From an uncultured Gemmiger sp. (GTDB lineage Bacteria; Bacillota; Clostridia; Oscillospirales; Ruminococcaceae), in contig CAUEKL010000107.1 of assembly GCA_959018215.1 (NCBI GenBank), positions 1 through 7,411 of the forward strand: a DNA stretch of 7,411 bases. Direction: 5' to 3'. This document shows positions 1-6,116 of the stretch, one piece after another (position 1 is the stretch's first letter; every line of letters begins with the position of its first letter). The notes beneath the pieces were generated by a model. It worked only from the letters and a program-made list of their open reading frames with translations, was not told where the DNA came from and did not search any database. The translations under genes and the position numbers were made by a program.

Positions 1-50
1 ACATTACCCTGTAACATCACACGATCATACATATCAAGGAGGACTCTGTC

Positions 51-434
51 ATGAAACATCTCACCGTTACCGTCAACGGCGTTGCCTATGATGTGACTGT
101 TGAAGAAACCGCCGGCGGCCCTGTGGCTCCCGCTGCTCCTGCCGCTCCCGCTCCGGCCCCCGCCGCCAAGCCCGCCGCTCCGGCGCCTGCTGCCGCCCCG
201 GCTCCCGCCGGTGCTGCCGGTGCCGTCACCGTGTCCGCGCCCATGCCCGGCAACATCCTGGATGTGCGTGTTCAGCCCGGTGCATCTGTCAAGGCCGGCG
301 ACACCCTGATGATCCTGGAAGCCATGAAGATGGAAAACGAGATCTCGGCCCCGCAGGACGGCACGATTGCCAGCGTCAATGTGCGCAAGGGCGATACGGT
401 GGCTTCCGGCGACGTGCTGTGCACCATGAACTGA
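51..434 (+). CDS. Biotin carboxyl carrier protein (transcarboxylase 1.3S / decarboxylase biotin subunit type)
   Basis: This 127-residue protein is a free-standing biotin carrier. Its biotinyl-lysine would move a carboxyl group between two partner enzymes in the cytoplasm or at a membrane pump. The C-terminal half (about residues 59-127) is a biotinyl domain with the signature EAMKMENE; Lys93 is the predicted biotinylation site, 34 residues from the C-terminus as is normal. The first ~18 residues (MKHLTVTVNGVAYDV) resemble the N-terminus of the Propionibacterium transcarboxylase 1.3S subunit, a segment known to dock on the larger subunits. Between them, residues ~22-58 are a flexible linker made almost only of Ala and Pro. 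The ATG start has an AAGGAGG site 8 bases upstream (36-42). The carboxyltransferase gene follows after 34 bases, so the two are surely co-transcribed. The sequence does not decide between a sodium-pumping decarboxylase, methylmalonyl-CoA decarboxylase or transcarboxylase carrier; the family call is firm. Confidence 0.93.
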   Translation: MKHLTVTVNGVAYDVTVEETAGGPVAPAAPAAPAPAPAAKPAAPAPAAAPAPAGAAGAVTVSAPMPGNILDVRVQPGASVKAGDTLMILEAMKMENEISAPQDGTIASVNVRKGDTVASGDVLCTMN

Positions 435-455
435 GCCCCGCGGCAGTTTGAAAAA

Positions 456-461
456 GAGGTG
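456..461 (+). promoter_or_regulatory. Ribosome binding site that fixes the TTG start of the carboxyltransferase
   Basis: GAGGTG is an exact match to the anti-Shine-Dalgarno core and lies 7 bases before TTG at 469. The next in-frame ATG (541, residue 25) would remove the RDAHQS metal-site motif at residues 14-19, so the TTG start is needed for a complete enzyme. Confidence 0.8.
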
Positions 462-468
462 AATCAGA

Positions 469-1872
469 TTGGCTAAGAAACCCATTCAGATCACGGAAGT
501 TGTCCTGCGCGACGCTCATCAGTCGCTGCTGGCCACCCGTATGACCATCGACGAGATGCTCCCCATCCTCAAGACGATGGATGAAATCGGTTATTTTTCC
601 ATCGAGTGCTGGGGCGGCGCCACCTTTGACTCCTGCATCCGCTTCCTGGACGAAGATCCGTGGGAGCGCCTGCGCACCCTGCGCCGGGAAATGCCCAAGA
701 CCAAGCTGCAGATGCTGTTCCGCGGCCAGAACATGCTGGGCTACCGTCACTATGCCGACGATGCCGTGGAATACTTTGTGCAGAAGTCCGTGGCCAACGG
801 CATCGACATCCTGCGTATCTTTGACGCCCTGAACGATCCCCGTAACCTGCAGACCGCCATCAAGGCAGCCCGCAAGGAAAAGGCTCATGTGCAGGCCTGC
901 ATCAGCTACACCCTGAGCCCGGTGCACACCAACGAATATTTCGTGGAGTACGCCAAACAGCTGGAAGAGATGGGCGCCGATTCCATCTGCATCAAGGATA
1001 TGGCCGGCCTGCTCAAGCCGTACACCTGCTATGACCTGGTCAAGGCGCTGAAGGAAGCGGTCAGCATTCCCATCGATATCCACAGCCATTACACCGCCGG
1101 CCTGGCTTCCATGTCCATCCTGAAGGGCATCGAAGCGGGCGCGGATATCATCGATACCGCAATGAGCCCGCTGGCTCTGGGTACCTCCCATATGCCCACC
1201 GAAAGCCTGGTCGCCGCCCTTCAGGGTACCGACTACGACACCGGCCTGGATCTTGCCAAGCTGAACATCGTGCGTGAGCACTTTGCCAAGCTGCGCGAGA
1301 AGTACATCGCCAACGGCCAGATCAGCCCGAAGGTTCTGGGCGTGGACGCCAACACACTGCTGTATCAGGTGCCCGGCGGCATGCTGTCCAACATGATCAA
1401 GCAGCTGAAAGATGCCGGCAAGGAAGACCAGCTGGACGAAGTGCTCAAGGAAATCCCGCGCGTGCGCGAGGATGCCGGCTACCCGCCGCTGGTCACGCCC
1501 ACCAGCCAGATCGTGGGCACCCAGGCGGTGTTCAACGTCATCATGGGTGAGCGCTACAAGATGGTTACCAAGGAGTTCAAGGGCCTGGTCCACGGCGACT
1601 ACGGCAAGACTCCCGCGCCCATCAAGCCGGAATTCTCCAAGATGATCCTCAAGGGCGAAGAACCCATCACCTGCCGTCCTGCGGATCTGCTGGAGCCCGA
1701 GATGGATAAGATGAAGGCCGAAGCCGCCAAGTATGTCATTCAGGAAGAGGACGTGCTGACCTACGCCATGTTCCCGCAGGTCGCCCCCAAATTCTTTGAA
1801 AAGCGCAACGCCCGTCTGCACGGTGTGGATGCGCAGCATGCGGACTACGAAAACAAGTCCCATCCGGTCTGA
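469..1872 (+). CDS. oadA: Biotin-dependent carboxyltransferase, oxaloacetate decarboxylase alpha / pyruvate carboxylase B / transcarboxylase 5S family
   Basis: This 467-residue enzyme transfers a carboxyl group between biotin on a carrier protein and pyruvate/oxaloacetate. It is a TIM-barrel HMG-like carboxyltransferase. RDAHQS (14-19) supplies the metal-binding Asp15. ECWGGATFD (46-54) and LFRGQN (83-88) line the active site. KDMAG (176-180) holds the lysine that is carbamylated in relatives, and HSH (205-207) gives the two metal-ligand histidines. YQVPGGMLSN (299-308) and the TSQIVGTQAVFNV stretch mark the conserved C-terminal PYC/OADA domain. The chain ends at about the point where Klebsiella OadA (~596 residues) goes on into a biotin domain, which is here encoded separately just upstream. 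Many segments match my memory of Propionibacterium transcarboxylase 5S closely, so the symbol oadA names the family rather than the exact reaction. Translation starts at TTG (see the ribosome site). It is the last gene of its operon: a strong terminator follows 21 bases after the stop. Confidence 0.93.
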   Translation: MAKKPIQITEVVLRDAHQSLLATRMTIDEMLPILKTMDEIGYFSIECWGGATFDSCIRFLDEDPWERLRTLRREMPKTKLQMLFRGQNMLGYRHYADDAVEYFVQKSVANGIDILRIFDALNDPRNLQTAIKAARKEKAHVQACISYTLSPVHTNEYFVEYAKQLEEMGADSICIKDMAGLLKPYTCYDLVKALKEAVSIPIDIHSHYTAGLASMSILKGIEAGADIIDTAMSPLALGTSHMPTESLVAALQGTDYDTGLDLAKLNIVREHFAKLREKYIANGQISPKVLGVDANTLLYQVPGGMLSNMIKQLKDAGKEDQLDEVLKEIPRVREDAGYPPLVTPTSQIVGTQAVFNVIMGERYKMVTKEFKGLVHGDYGKTPAPIKPEFSKMILKGEEPITCRPADLLEPEMDKMKAEAAKYVIQEEDVLTYAMFPQVAPKFFEKRNARLHGVDAQHADYENKSHPV

Positions 1873-1893
1873 TGGTCCACTGACAGAAACCGC

Positions 1894-1926
1894 AAGCCCC
1901 CGTACCGAAAGGTGCGGGGGCTTTTT
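1894..1926 (+). terminator. Rho-independent terminator after the carboxyltransferase gene
   Basis: A 13-bp stem pairs 1894-1906 with 1911-1923. It has one G-U pair and a GAAA tetraloop (1907-1910) closed by C-G. The 3' arm runs directly into T1922-T1926, and the sequence becomes T-rich (CTGTCTGT) after that. The stem core is a run of G-C pairs, so this should be a strong terminator. It separates the biotin-enzyme operon from the yicC operon. Confidence 0.93.
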
Positions 1927-1948
1927 CTGTCTGTACCGTCCCTTTGCC

Positions 1949-1977
1949 TTGCCAAACAGCGGTACGGGTAGTATAAT
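1949..1977 (+). promoter_or_regulatory. Sigma-A type promoter of the yicC-remA-gmk-priA-def-fmt operon
   Basis: A TTGCCA -35 box (1949-1954, five of six consensus bases) is separated by exactly 17 bp from a perfect TATAAT -10 box (1972-1977). There is no TGn extension. Transcription would start near 1984, giving a leader of about 48 bases before the yicC ATG. The site lies between a terminator and the first gene of a co-directional series, in a local AT-rich stretch, which fits its role as the main operon promoter. Confidence 0.82.
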
Positions 1978-2018
1978 AAATTGAATACCTATCAGGAAAA
2001 ATTTGCTGTGTAAGATGT

Positions 2019-2024
2019 GAGGAG
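2019..2024 (+). promoter_or_regulatory. Ribosome binding site that decides the yicC start
   Basis: GAGGAG lies 7 bases before ATG 2032. An in-frame GTG at 2017 overlaps this site and has no Shine-Dalgarno of its own, so the ATG is preferred. The resulting N-terminus (MVLSMTGYG) also agrees with the family, whose members begin with a short lead into MTGYG. Confidence 0.75.
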
Positions 2025-2031
2025 TTCAGGT

Positions 2032-2910
2032 ATGGTTCTCAGCATGACAGGCTATGGCCGGGCCGAGCAGACGCTCAACGGCCGCAACATCACGGTGGAA
2101 CTGCGCAGCGTCAACGCGCGCTTCTTTGAATATTCCTCCCGGCTGCCGCGCACCTGCGGCTTCCTGGATGACAAGCTCAAGGCGCTGGTGGCCGACCGCG
2201 TCCATCGCGGCAAGGTGGAGCTGAATCTCACCATCCAGAGCGTGGCTGCCGCCGATACGGTTGTGCAGATCAACTGGCCTCTGGCCGAAAGCTACCGCCA
2301 TGCCCTGCATGCTCTGGCCGAACGGCTGGATGTGAAAAACGATGTTACCGTTACCGCGCTGGCCCGTTTTCCCGACGTGCTGACCCAGACTGCCGCCCCT
2401 GCGGACCCGGATGCCCTGTGGGCGGATGTGGCCGCGGTGGCTGCCCAGGCGGTGGAAGCGTTCCTGGCCATGCGTGCCACTGAGGGGGCCAAGCTCAAGG
2501 AGGATGTGGAAAATCGCCTGCAGGTGGTGGAAGATCTGGTGGGACAGATCGAAGAGGGAAGCGCCGGTCGGGTACAGGCTTACACCGAGCGCCTGTATGC
2601 CCGTCTGCAGGAACTGCTGGCCGACCGCAGCATCGACGAAAGCCGTATCCTCACCGAGGCCGCTCTCTTTGCGGACAAGACTGCCATTGACGAGGAGACC
2701 GTGCGCCTGCACAGTCATGTGGCCCAGTACCGGGAAATTTTGACTCTCAACGAGCCCATTGGCCGCAAGCTGGACTTCCTGACCCAGGAACTGAACCGGG
2801 AAGCCAATACCATTGGCTCCAAGTGCCAGGATGCCGCTCTGACCCGCCTGGTGGTAGCCCTGAAATCGGAAATCGAAAAAATCCGGGAGCAGATTCAGAA
2901 CATCGAGTAA
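2032..2910 (+). CDS. yicC: YicC/YloC family endoribonuclease
   Basis: The 292-residue product is a full-length YicC-family protein (Escherichia coli YicC is ~287 residues). The family is known as stress-related RNA-binding proteins with endoribonuclease activity; the substrate here is unknown. The N-terminal domain opens with the hallmark SMTGYGRAE (4-12) followed by the ELRSVNARFFE segment (23-33). The C-terminal DUF1732 domain shows EETVRLHSHVAQ (221-232), GRKLDFLTQELNREANTIGSK (244-264) and the closing helix KSEIEKIREQIQNIE (278-292), all strongly conserved. The middle part (about 150-205) is predicted helical and charged. It is the first gene of the operon behind a clear promoter, and remA begins 9 bases after its stop. 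This pairing with remA and gmk is the usual Firmicute arrangement (yloC-ylzA-gmk in B. subtilis). Confidence 0.94.
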   Translation: MVLSMTGYGRAEQTLNGRNITVELRSVNARFFEYSSRLPRTCGFLDDKLKALVADRVHRGKVELNLTIQSVAAADTVVQINWPLAESYRHALHALAERLDVKNDVTVTALARFPDVLTQTAAPADPDALWADVAAVAAQAVEAFLAMRATEGAKLKEDVENRLQVVEDLVGQIEEGSAGRVQAYTERLYARLQELLADRSIDESRILTEAALFADKTAIDEETVRLHSHVAQYREILTLNEPIGRKLDFLTQELNREANTIGSKCQDAALTRLVVALKSEIEKIREQIQNIE

Positions 2911-2919
2911 GGGGTGCAT

Positions 2920-3165
2920 ATGAAACTCATCAATATCGGGTTTGGCAACCTGGTCAATGCCGACCGGCTTATCGCTGCGGTCAGCCCGGAATCTGCGCCC
3001 ATCAAACGCATCGTGCAGGACGCCCGGGACAAGGGAGCCGTCATTGATGCAACCTATGGCCGCCGTACGCAGTCGGTGCTCATCATGGACTCCGACCATG
3101 TGGTGCTTTCGGCATTCCCGCCGGAAACCATTCTCGGCCGTACACAGGAGGAAGCCGCACCGTGA
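2920..3165 (+). CDS. remA: RemA family DNA-binding regulator (DUF370)
   Basis: This 81-residue protein matches RemA/YlzA over nearly its whole length: KLINIGFGNLVNADRLIA (2-19), VSPESAPIKRIVQDARDKG (21-39), DATYGRRTQSVLIMDSDHVVLSA (43-65) and the PPETI tail. In B. subtilis RemA is a small DNA-binding activator of biofilm-matrix and osmoprotection genes that forms ring-like oligomers; the role in gut Clostridia is not established. The ATG at 2920 is preferred over the in-frame GTG at 2914, because the G-rich Shine-Dalgarno (AAGGGG, 2909-2914) overlaps that GTG and the family N-terminus is MKLINIG. The gene lies 9 bases after yicC, so translation is probably coupled. The last ~8 residues are variable and not conserved in the family. 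Confidence 0.94.
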   Translation: MKLINIGFGNLVNADRLIAAVSPESAPIKRIVQDARDKGAVIDATYGRRTQSVLIMDSDHVVLSAFPPETILGRTQEEAAP

Positions 3166-3172
3166 CCCGGTG

Positions 3173-3201
3173 TTGCTTATACATGGATACAGGTGTATAG
3201 G
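3173..3201 (+). promoter_or_regulatory. Possible weak internal promoter or hairpin before gmk
   Basis: TTGCTT (3173-3178), a 17-bp spacer and TATAGG (3196-3201) give a four-plus-four match to the sigma-A consensus inside an AT-rich gap between remA and gmk. The same stretch can fold as an 8-bp stem with one G-U pair (3176-3183 with 3194-3201, loop of 10). No T-run follows, so it is not a standard terminator. Both readings are weak. Confidence 0.3.
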
Positions 3202-3229
3202 AAAGCAAAAGAATAGGGGATGCTAAAGT

Positions 3230-3802
3230 ATGAAAGGTGAAAAGTATCTGTTTGTTGTGTCCGGCCCCTCCGGTGCCGGCAAGGATACCGTGGTGTCCAG
3301 GCTGCTCCATGACCATCCGGATGTAAAAAAGACCGTGTCCGCCACTACCCGCCCCATGCGGGAAGGGGAGGCGGAAGGGGTCAACTATTACTACCTCACC
3401 AAGGAGCAGTTCAAGGAAACCCTGGACCACGACGGCATTGTGGAGTATACCTGCTACTGTGAAAACTACTACGGAACCCTGCGCTCCGAAATTGAAGGAC
3501 ACATGAAGGCCGAAGAACCGGTCATCCTGGTTATTGAGGTGGAAGGTGCCGGCAACATCAAGCGCCTGTACCCCGGGGCCACCACCATCTTTGTTCTGCC
3601 GCCGGATAAGCAGGAGTTGGAGCATCGCCTTCGCAGCCGCGGCACGGAAAATGAAGAGGTTATCCGCAAGCGCCTCAAGCGTGCCGAAGCCGAGGTGGCT
3701 TTGGCTGCCAAGTATGACGAGCAGGTGGTCAATGATGAGGTGGACGACTGTGCCGACCGCCTTTACGGGATCATCCGGCATCGCCTGATGCAGGAGGACT
3801 GA
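3230..3802 (+). CDS. gmk: Guanylate kinase
   Basis: The 190-residue product phosphorylates GMP to GDP with ATP, an essential step of guanine nucleotide synthesis in the cytoplasm. The P-loop is GPSGAGKDT (12-20). The GMP-binding region shows SATTRPMREGE (37-47), Glu72, and NYYGT (79-83). IEVEGA (102-107) sits where IDVQGA is usual, and the lid/adenine region contains FVLPP (121-125), HRLRSRG (132-138) and EEVIRKRL (142-149). VND (167-169) is also typical. Length is close to the family's ~185-210. AGGGGA (3215-3220) lies 9 bases before the ATG. The gene stands 64 bases after remA in the usual yicC-remA-gmk order. Oddities are Asp19 directly after the P-loop lysine, where Gly or Ser is normal; Glu103 for the usual GMP-contacting Asp; and a divergent EYTCYCE segment before NYYGT. 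None removes a residue that I would expect to abolish activity. Confidence 0.93.
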   Translation: MKGEKYLFVVSGPSGAGKDTVVSRLLHDHPDVKKTVSATTRPMREGEAEGVNYYYLTKEQFKETLDHDGIVEYTCYCENYYGTLRSEIEGHMKAEEPVILVIEVEGAGNIKRLYPGATTIFVLPPDKQELEHRLRSRGTENEEVIRKRLKRAEAEVALAAKYDEQVVNDEVDDCADRLYGIIRHRLMQED

Positions 3803-3819
3803 TTTACCCGCACAAGAGG

Positions 3820-3824
3820 GGAGG
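3820..3824 (+). promoter_or_regulatory. Ribosome binding site deciding between two priA starts
   Basis: GGAGG is 6 bases before TTG 3831 and 12 bases before ATG 3837. Spacing favours the TTG, while the family N-terminus (MIAKVAV) fits the ATG equally well. The two products differ by only two residues. Confidence 0.6.
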
Positions 3825-3830
3825 ACCCCT

Positions 3831-6089
3831 TTGCCCATGATTGCAAAGGTGGCGGTGAACGACGCCACCATCCATTTTGACAAGCTGTATTCCTATCTGG
3901 TTCCGGCGGACCTGTGCGGCTGCCTGTGGCCCGGGGGGATCGTGCTGGTACCCTTTGGCCGGTCAGACAAGCCCCGCATGGCGGTGGTGCTGCAGGTGGA
4001 GGAGGACCCCGCCCCGGACCCGCGGCTCAAGACCCTGCTGGCCGCCGCGCCGGAGGATGCCCGCCTGACCCCCGACCTGCTGGACCTGGTCCGGTTCCTC
4101 AAGGACCGGTATTTCTGCACCTGGTATGAAGCCGTCAAGGCCATTATCCCCTACGGCGCCCAGTACTGTCCCGGGGTGGAAAATGGCAAACCGGTGGTGC
4201 AGAATCGCCTGAGCCGCCCGGTGGAAACGGTGTACACCCTGGTGGGAGAACTGCCTGCCAAGCCAAAGCCCGGCCCGCGTCAGCAGGCTGCGGTGGAACT
4301 GCTCCGCAGCGGCCCCATGACCCGCCGTGCGCTGGAAGAGCAGGGGGTGGGCCGCACCACGCTGGACGCCCTGTGCAAAAAAGGAATTCTGAAAGCGGAG
4401 GAGCGCTTCAAATCTCTGGATCTGTTTGCGGAAATTCCTTTTGACCCCCAGCCGGTGGAACTTTCCCCGGAACAGCAGGCTGCTTTTGATCAGCTCAAAA
4501 CCGACCTGGACGCCCGGCAGCCCCGGGCGGCGCTGCTCTACGGTGTCACCGGCAGCGGCAAGACGGCGGTGTTCCTCAAACTCATCGAGCATACTCTGGC
4601 CCAGGGGCGCCGGGCGCTGGTGCTGGTGCCGGAAATCGGCCTGACGCCCCAGATGATCCGCCGCCTGAAAGCCATGTTCGGCAGCCGGCTGGCGGTGCAG
4701 CACAGTGCTCTGAACAACACTGAGCGCCTTTTGCAGTGGCGGATGATCCAGCAGGGCAACGCCGATATCGTGGTGGGCACCCGCAGTGCGGTCTTTGCCC
4801 CTTTGAAAGACATCGGCCTTATCATTCTGGATGAGGAACAGGAGCACACCTACCAGAGTGAATCCGCCCCCCGCTACTCCGCCCACGAGGTGGCCAGAAA
4901 ACGGGCTGCGGCGGAAAACGCCCTGCTGGTCTTTGCTTCTGCCACCCCCCGCATTGAGACCACCTACGCCGCCCGGGCCGGGCGGATGCGGCTGGTCACC
5001 CTGCGGGAACGGTACGGCGGCCGCCCGCTGCCCACGGTGGAGTTTGCGGATATGCGGGCCGAGATGACAGCCGGAAATCCCCGGGAAGTCAGCGCCCGCC
5101 TGGCCGGGGAACTGGCCGAAAACCTGCGCCGGGGGGAGCAGAGCATCCTGCTGCTCAACCGCCGTGGCTACAACACGGTGGCCATGTGCGCCGACTGCGG
5201 CCAGGTGGTCAAATGCCCCAACTGCAGTGTGCCGCTGGTCTATCACAAAAACCGGCAGGCGCTGCTGTGCCATCACTGCGGGCATACGGTGTATCCGGCT
5301 CCGGCCCGCTGCCCCGAGTGCGGCGGCAAGCTGCTGTACAGCGGCTTCGGCACCCAGCGGGTGGAGGAAGAACTCCACGAGCTGCTGCCCACGGCCCGCA
5401 TCCTGCGCATGGACCAGGATTCCACCGGGCAGAAAAACGCCCACGAAACCATGCTGACCCAGTTTGCCAGGCAGGAATACGATATTCTGCTGGGCACCCA
5501 GATGGTGGCCAAGGGCCTGGATTTTGAAAAGGTCACCCTGGTGGGGGTGCTGGGCATCGACTCTTTGCTCTTCGGGCAGGGGTTCCGCGCTTACGAAAAC
5601 GTGTTCAGCCTCATCACCCAGGTGGTGGGCCGGGGCGGCCGTGCGGAATTGCCCGGCCGTGCCCTCATCCAGACGGCGGTGCCGGAACACCCCGTGCTGC
5701 AGCTGGCGGCCCGGCAGGATTACCCCGCCTTTTATCAGGAGGAGATTTCCTTCCGCCGCCTGAGCCTGTATCCGCCTTTCTGTGCCCTGTGCGTCGTGGG
5801 CTTTACCGGCGCACAGGAGGGGGCGGTGTTCACCGCCGCCAGCCGCTTCGGGCAGTTGTTGGCCGAACGGGCTGCCCATCACCCGGACATGCCTTTGCGG
5901 ATGATGGGGCCCGTGCCCATGAACATCCTCATGCTGGGCGGGCGCTACCGCTATAAACTGACCCTGAAATGCCGCAACGACGCCAGGTTCCGTGCCCTTC
6001 TGCGGGCAACCCTGGACGCCTATGCGGCGGAAAAACTGCCCGGCAAGGCCGGTGTGGTCATCGACTTCAATTCGGACGGGGATCTGTAA
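3831..6089 (+). CDS. priA: Primosomal protein N' (replication restart helicase PriA)
   Basis: The 752-residue product is a 3'-5' superfamily 2 DNA helicase that recognises stalled or collapsed forks and reloads the replicative helicase. Residues 1-~105 form the 3'-end-binding domain (IAKVAVNDATIHFDKLYSYLVP), and a winged-helix part lies about 145-200. The helicase core has Walker A GVTGSGKT (238-245), LVPEIGLTPQM (265-275), the motif II DEEQ (334-337) and ASATP (369-373). Two zinc-binding clusters use eight cysteines: 453, 456, 462, 465, 480, 483, 494 and 497. The second RecA lobe has MVAKGLDFEKVTLVGVL (558-574) and motif VI QVVGRGGR (597-604). Length fits the family (E. coli 732). The start is either TTG 3831 or ATG 3837. 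In motif II the fourth residue is Gln rather than the His of E. coli and B. subtilis PriA. It follows gmk by 28 bases, without the rpoZ and coaBC genes found between them in Bacillus. Confidence 0.95.
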   Translation: MPMIAKVAVNDATIHFDKLYSYLVPADLCGCLWPGGIVLVPFGRSDKPRMAVVLQVEEDPAPDPRLKTLLAAAPEDARLTPDLLDLVRFLKDRYFCTWYEAVKAIIPYGAQYCPGVENGKPVVQNRLSRPVETVYTLVGELPAKPKPGPRQQAAVELLRSGPMTRRALEEQGVGRTTLDALCKKGILKAEERFKSLDLFAEIPFDPQPVELSPEQQAAFDQLKTDLDARQPRAALLYGVTGSGKTAVFLKLIEHTLAQGRRALVLVPEIGLTPQMIRRLKAMFGSRLAVQHSALNNTERLLQWRMIQQGNADIVVGTRSAVFAPLKDIGLIILDEEQEHTYQSESAPRYSAHEVARKRAAAENALLVFASATPRIETTYAARAGRMRLVTLRERYGGRPLPTVEFADMRAEMTAGNPREVSARLAGELAENLRRGEQSILLLNRRGYNTVAMCADCGQVVKCPNCSVPLVYHKNRQALLCHHCGHTVYPAPARCPECGGKLLYSGFGTQRVEEELHELLPTARILRMDQDSTGQKNAHETMLTQFARQEYDILLGTQMVAKGLDFEKVTLVGVLGIDSLLFGQGFRAYENVFSLITQVVGRGGRAELPGRALIQTAVPEHPVLQLAARQDYPAFYQEEISFRRLSLYPPFCALCVVGFTGAQEGAVFTAASRFGQLLAERAAHHPDMPLRMMGPVPMNILMLGGRYRYKLTLKCRNDARFRALLRATLDAYAAEKLPGKAGVVIDFNSDGDL

Positions 6090-6092
6090 GGC

Positions 6093-6105
6093 CCTGCCGC
6101 GCAGG
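6093..6105 (+). promoter_or_regulatory. Small hairpin overlapping the ribosome site of the 97-residue gene
   Basis: CCTGC (6093-6097) pairs with GCAGG (6101-6105) across a CGC loop, and the 3' arm contains the AGG of the AGGAG Shine-Dalgarno (6103-6107). The stem is short but all but one pair is G-C. Ribosomes ending priA at 6089 would cover much of it, so this may couple translation of the small gene to priA. The role is inferred only. Confidence 0.3.
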
Positions 6106-6116
6106 AGAAAGGCCCC

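Noticed and set aside
1..14. Possible last codons of an upstream gene (frame ending with TAA at 12-14)
   Set aside because: Only four codons are visible, so neither the frame nor a product can be supported.
100..309. Overlapping + strand frame of Pro/Leu-rich sequence inside the biotin carrier gene
   Set aside because: It is the frame-shifted reading of the Ala/Pro linker DNA, with no ribosome site.
376..1863. Long open frame on the - strand (495 codons) opposite the carboxyltransferase gene
   Set aside because: It mirrors the real gene codon by codon and has no recognisable motif; it is a composition artefact.
1985..2033. ATACCT (1985-1990) could pair with AGGTAT (2028-2033) over the yicC start codon
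   Set aside because: Six pairs, mostly A-U, closing a loop of 37 bases would be unstable; no further structure supports a riboswitch or thermosensor.
2026..3099. Open frame on the - strand (357 codons) opposite yicC and remA
   Set aside because: It spans two genuine genes and their gap on the other strand, with no family signature.
3963..5882. Long open frame on the - strand (639 codons) opposite priA
   Set aside because: It lies wholly opposite a clear PriA gene. GC-rich third positions suppress stop codons on the opposite strand, and its His/Gln/Gly-rich translation shows no recognisable domain.
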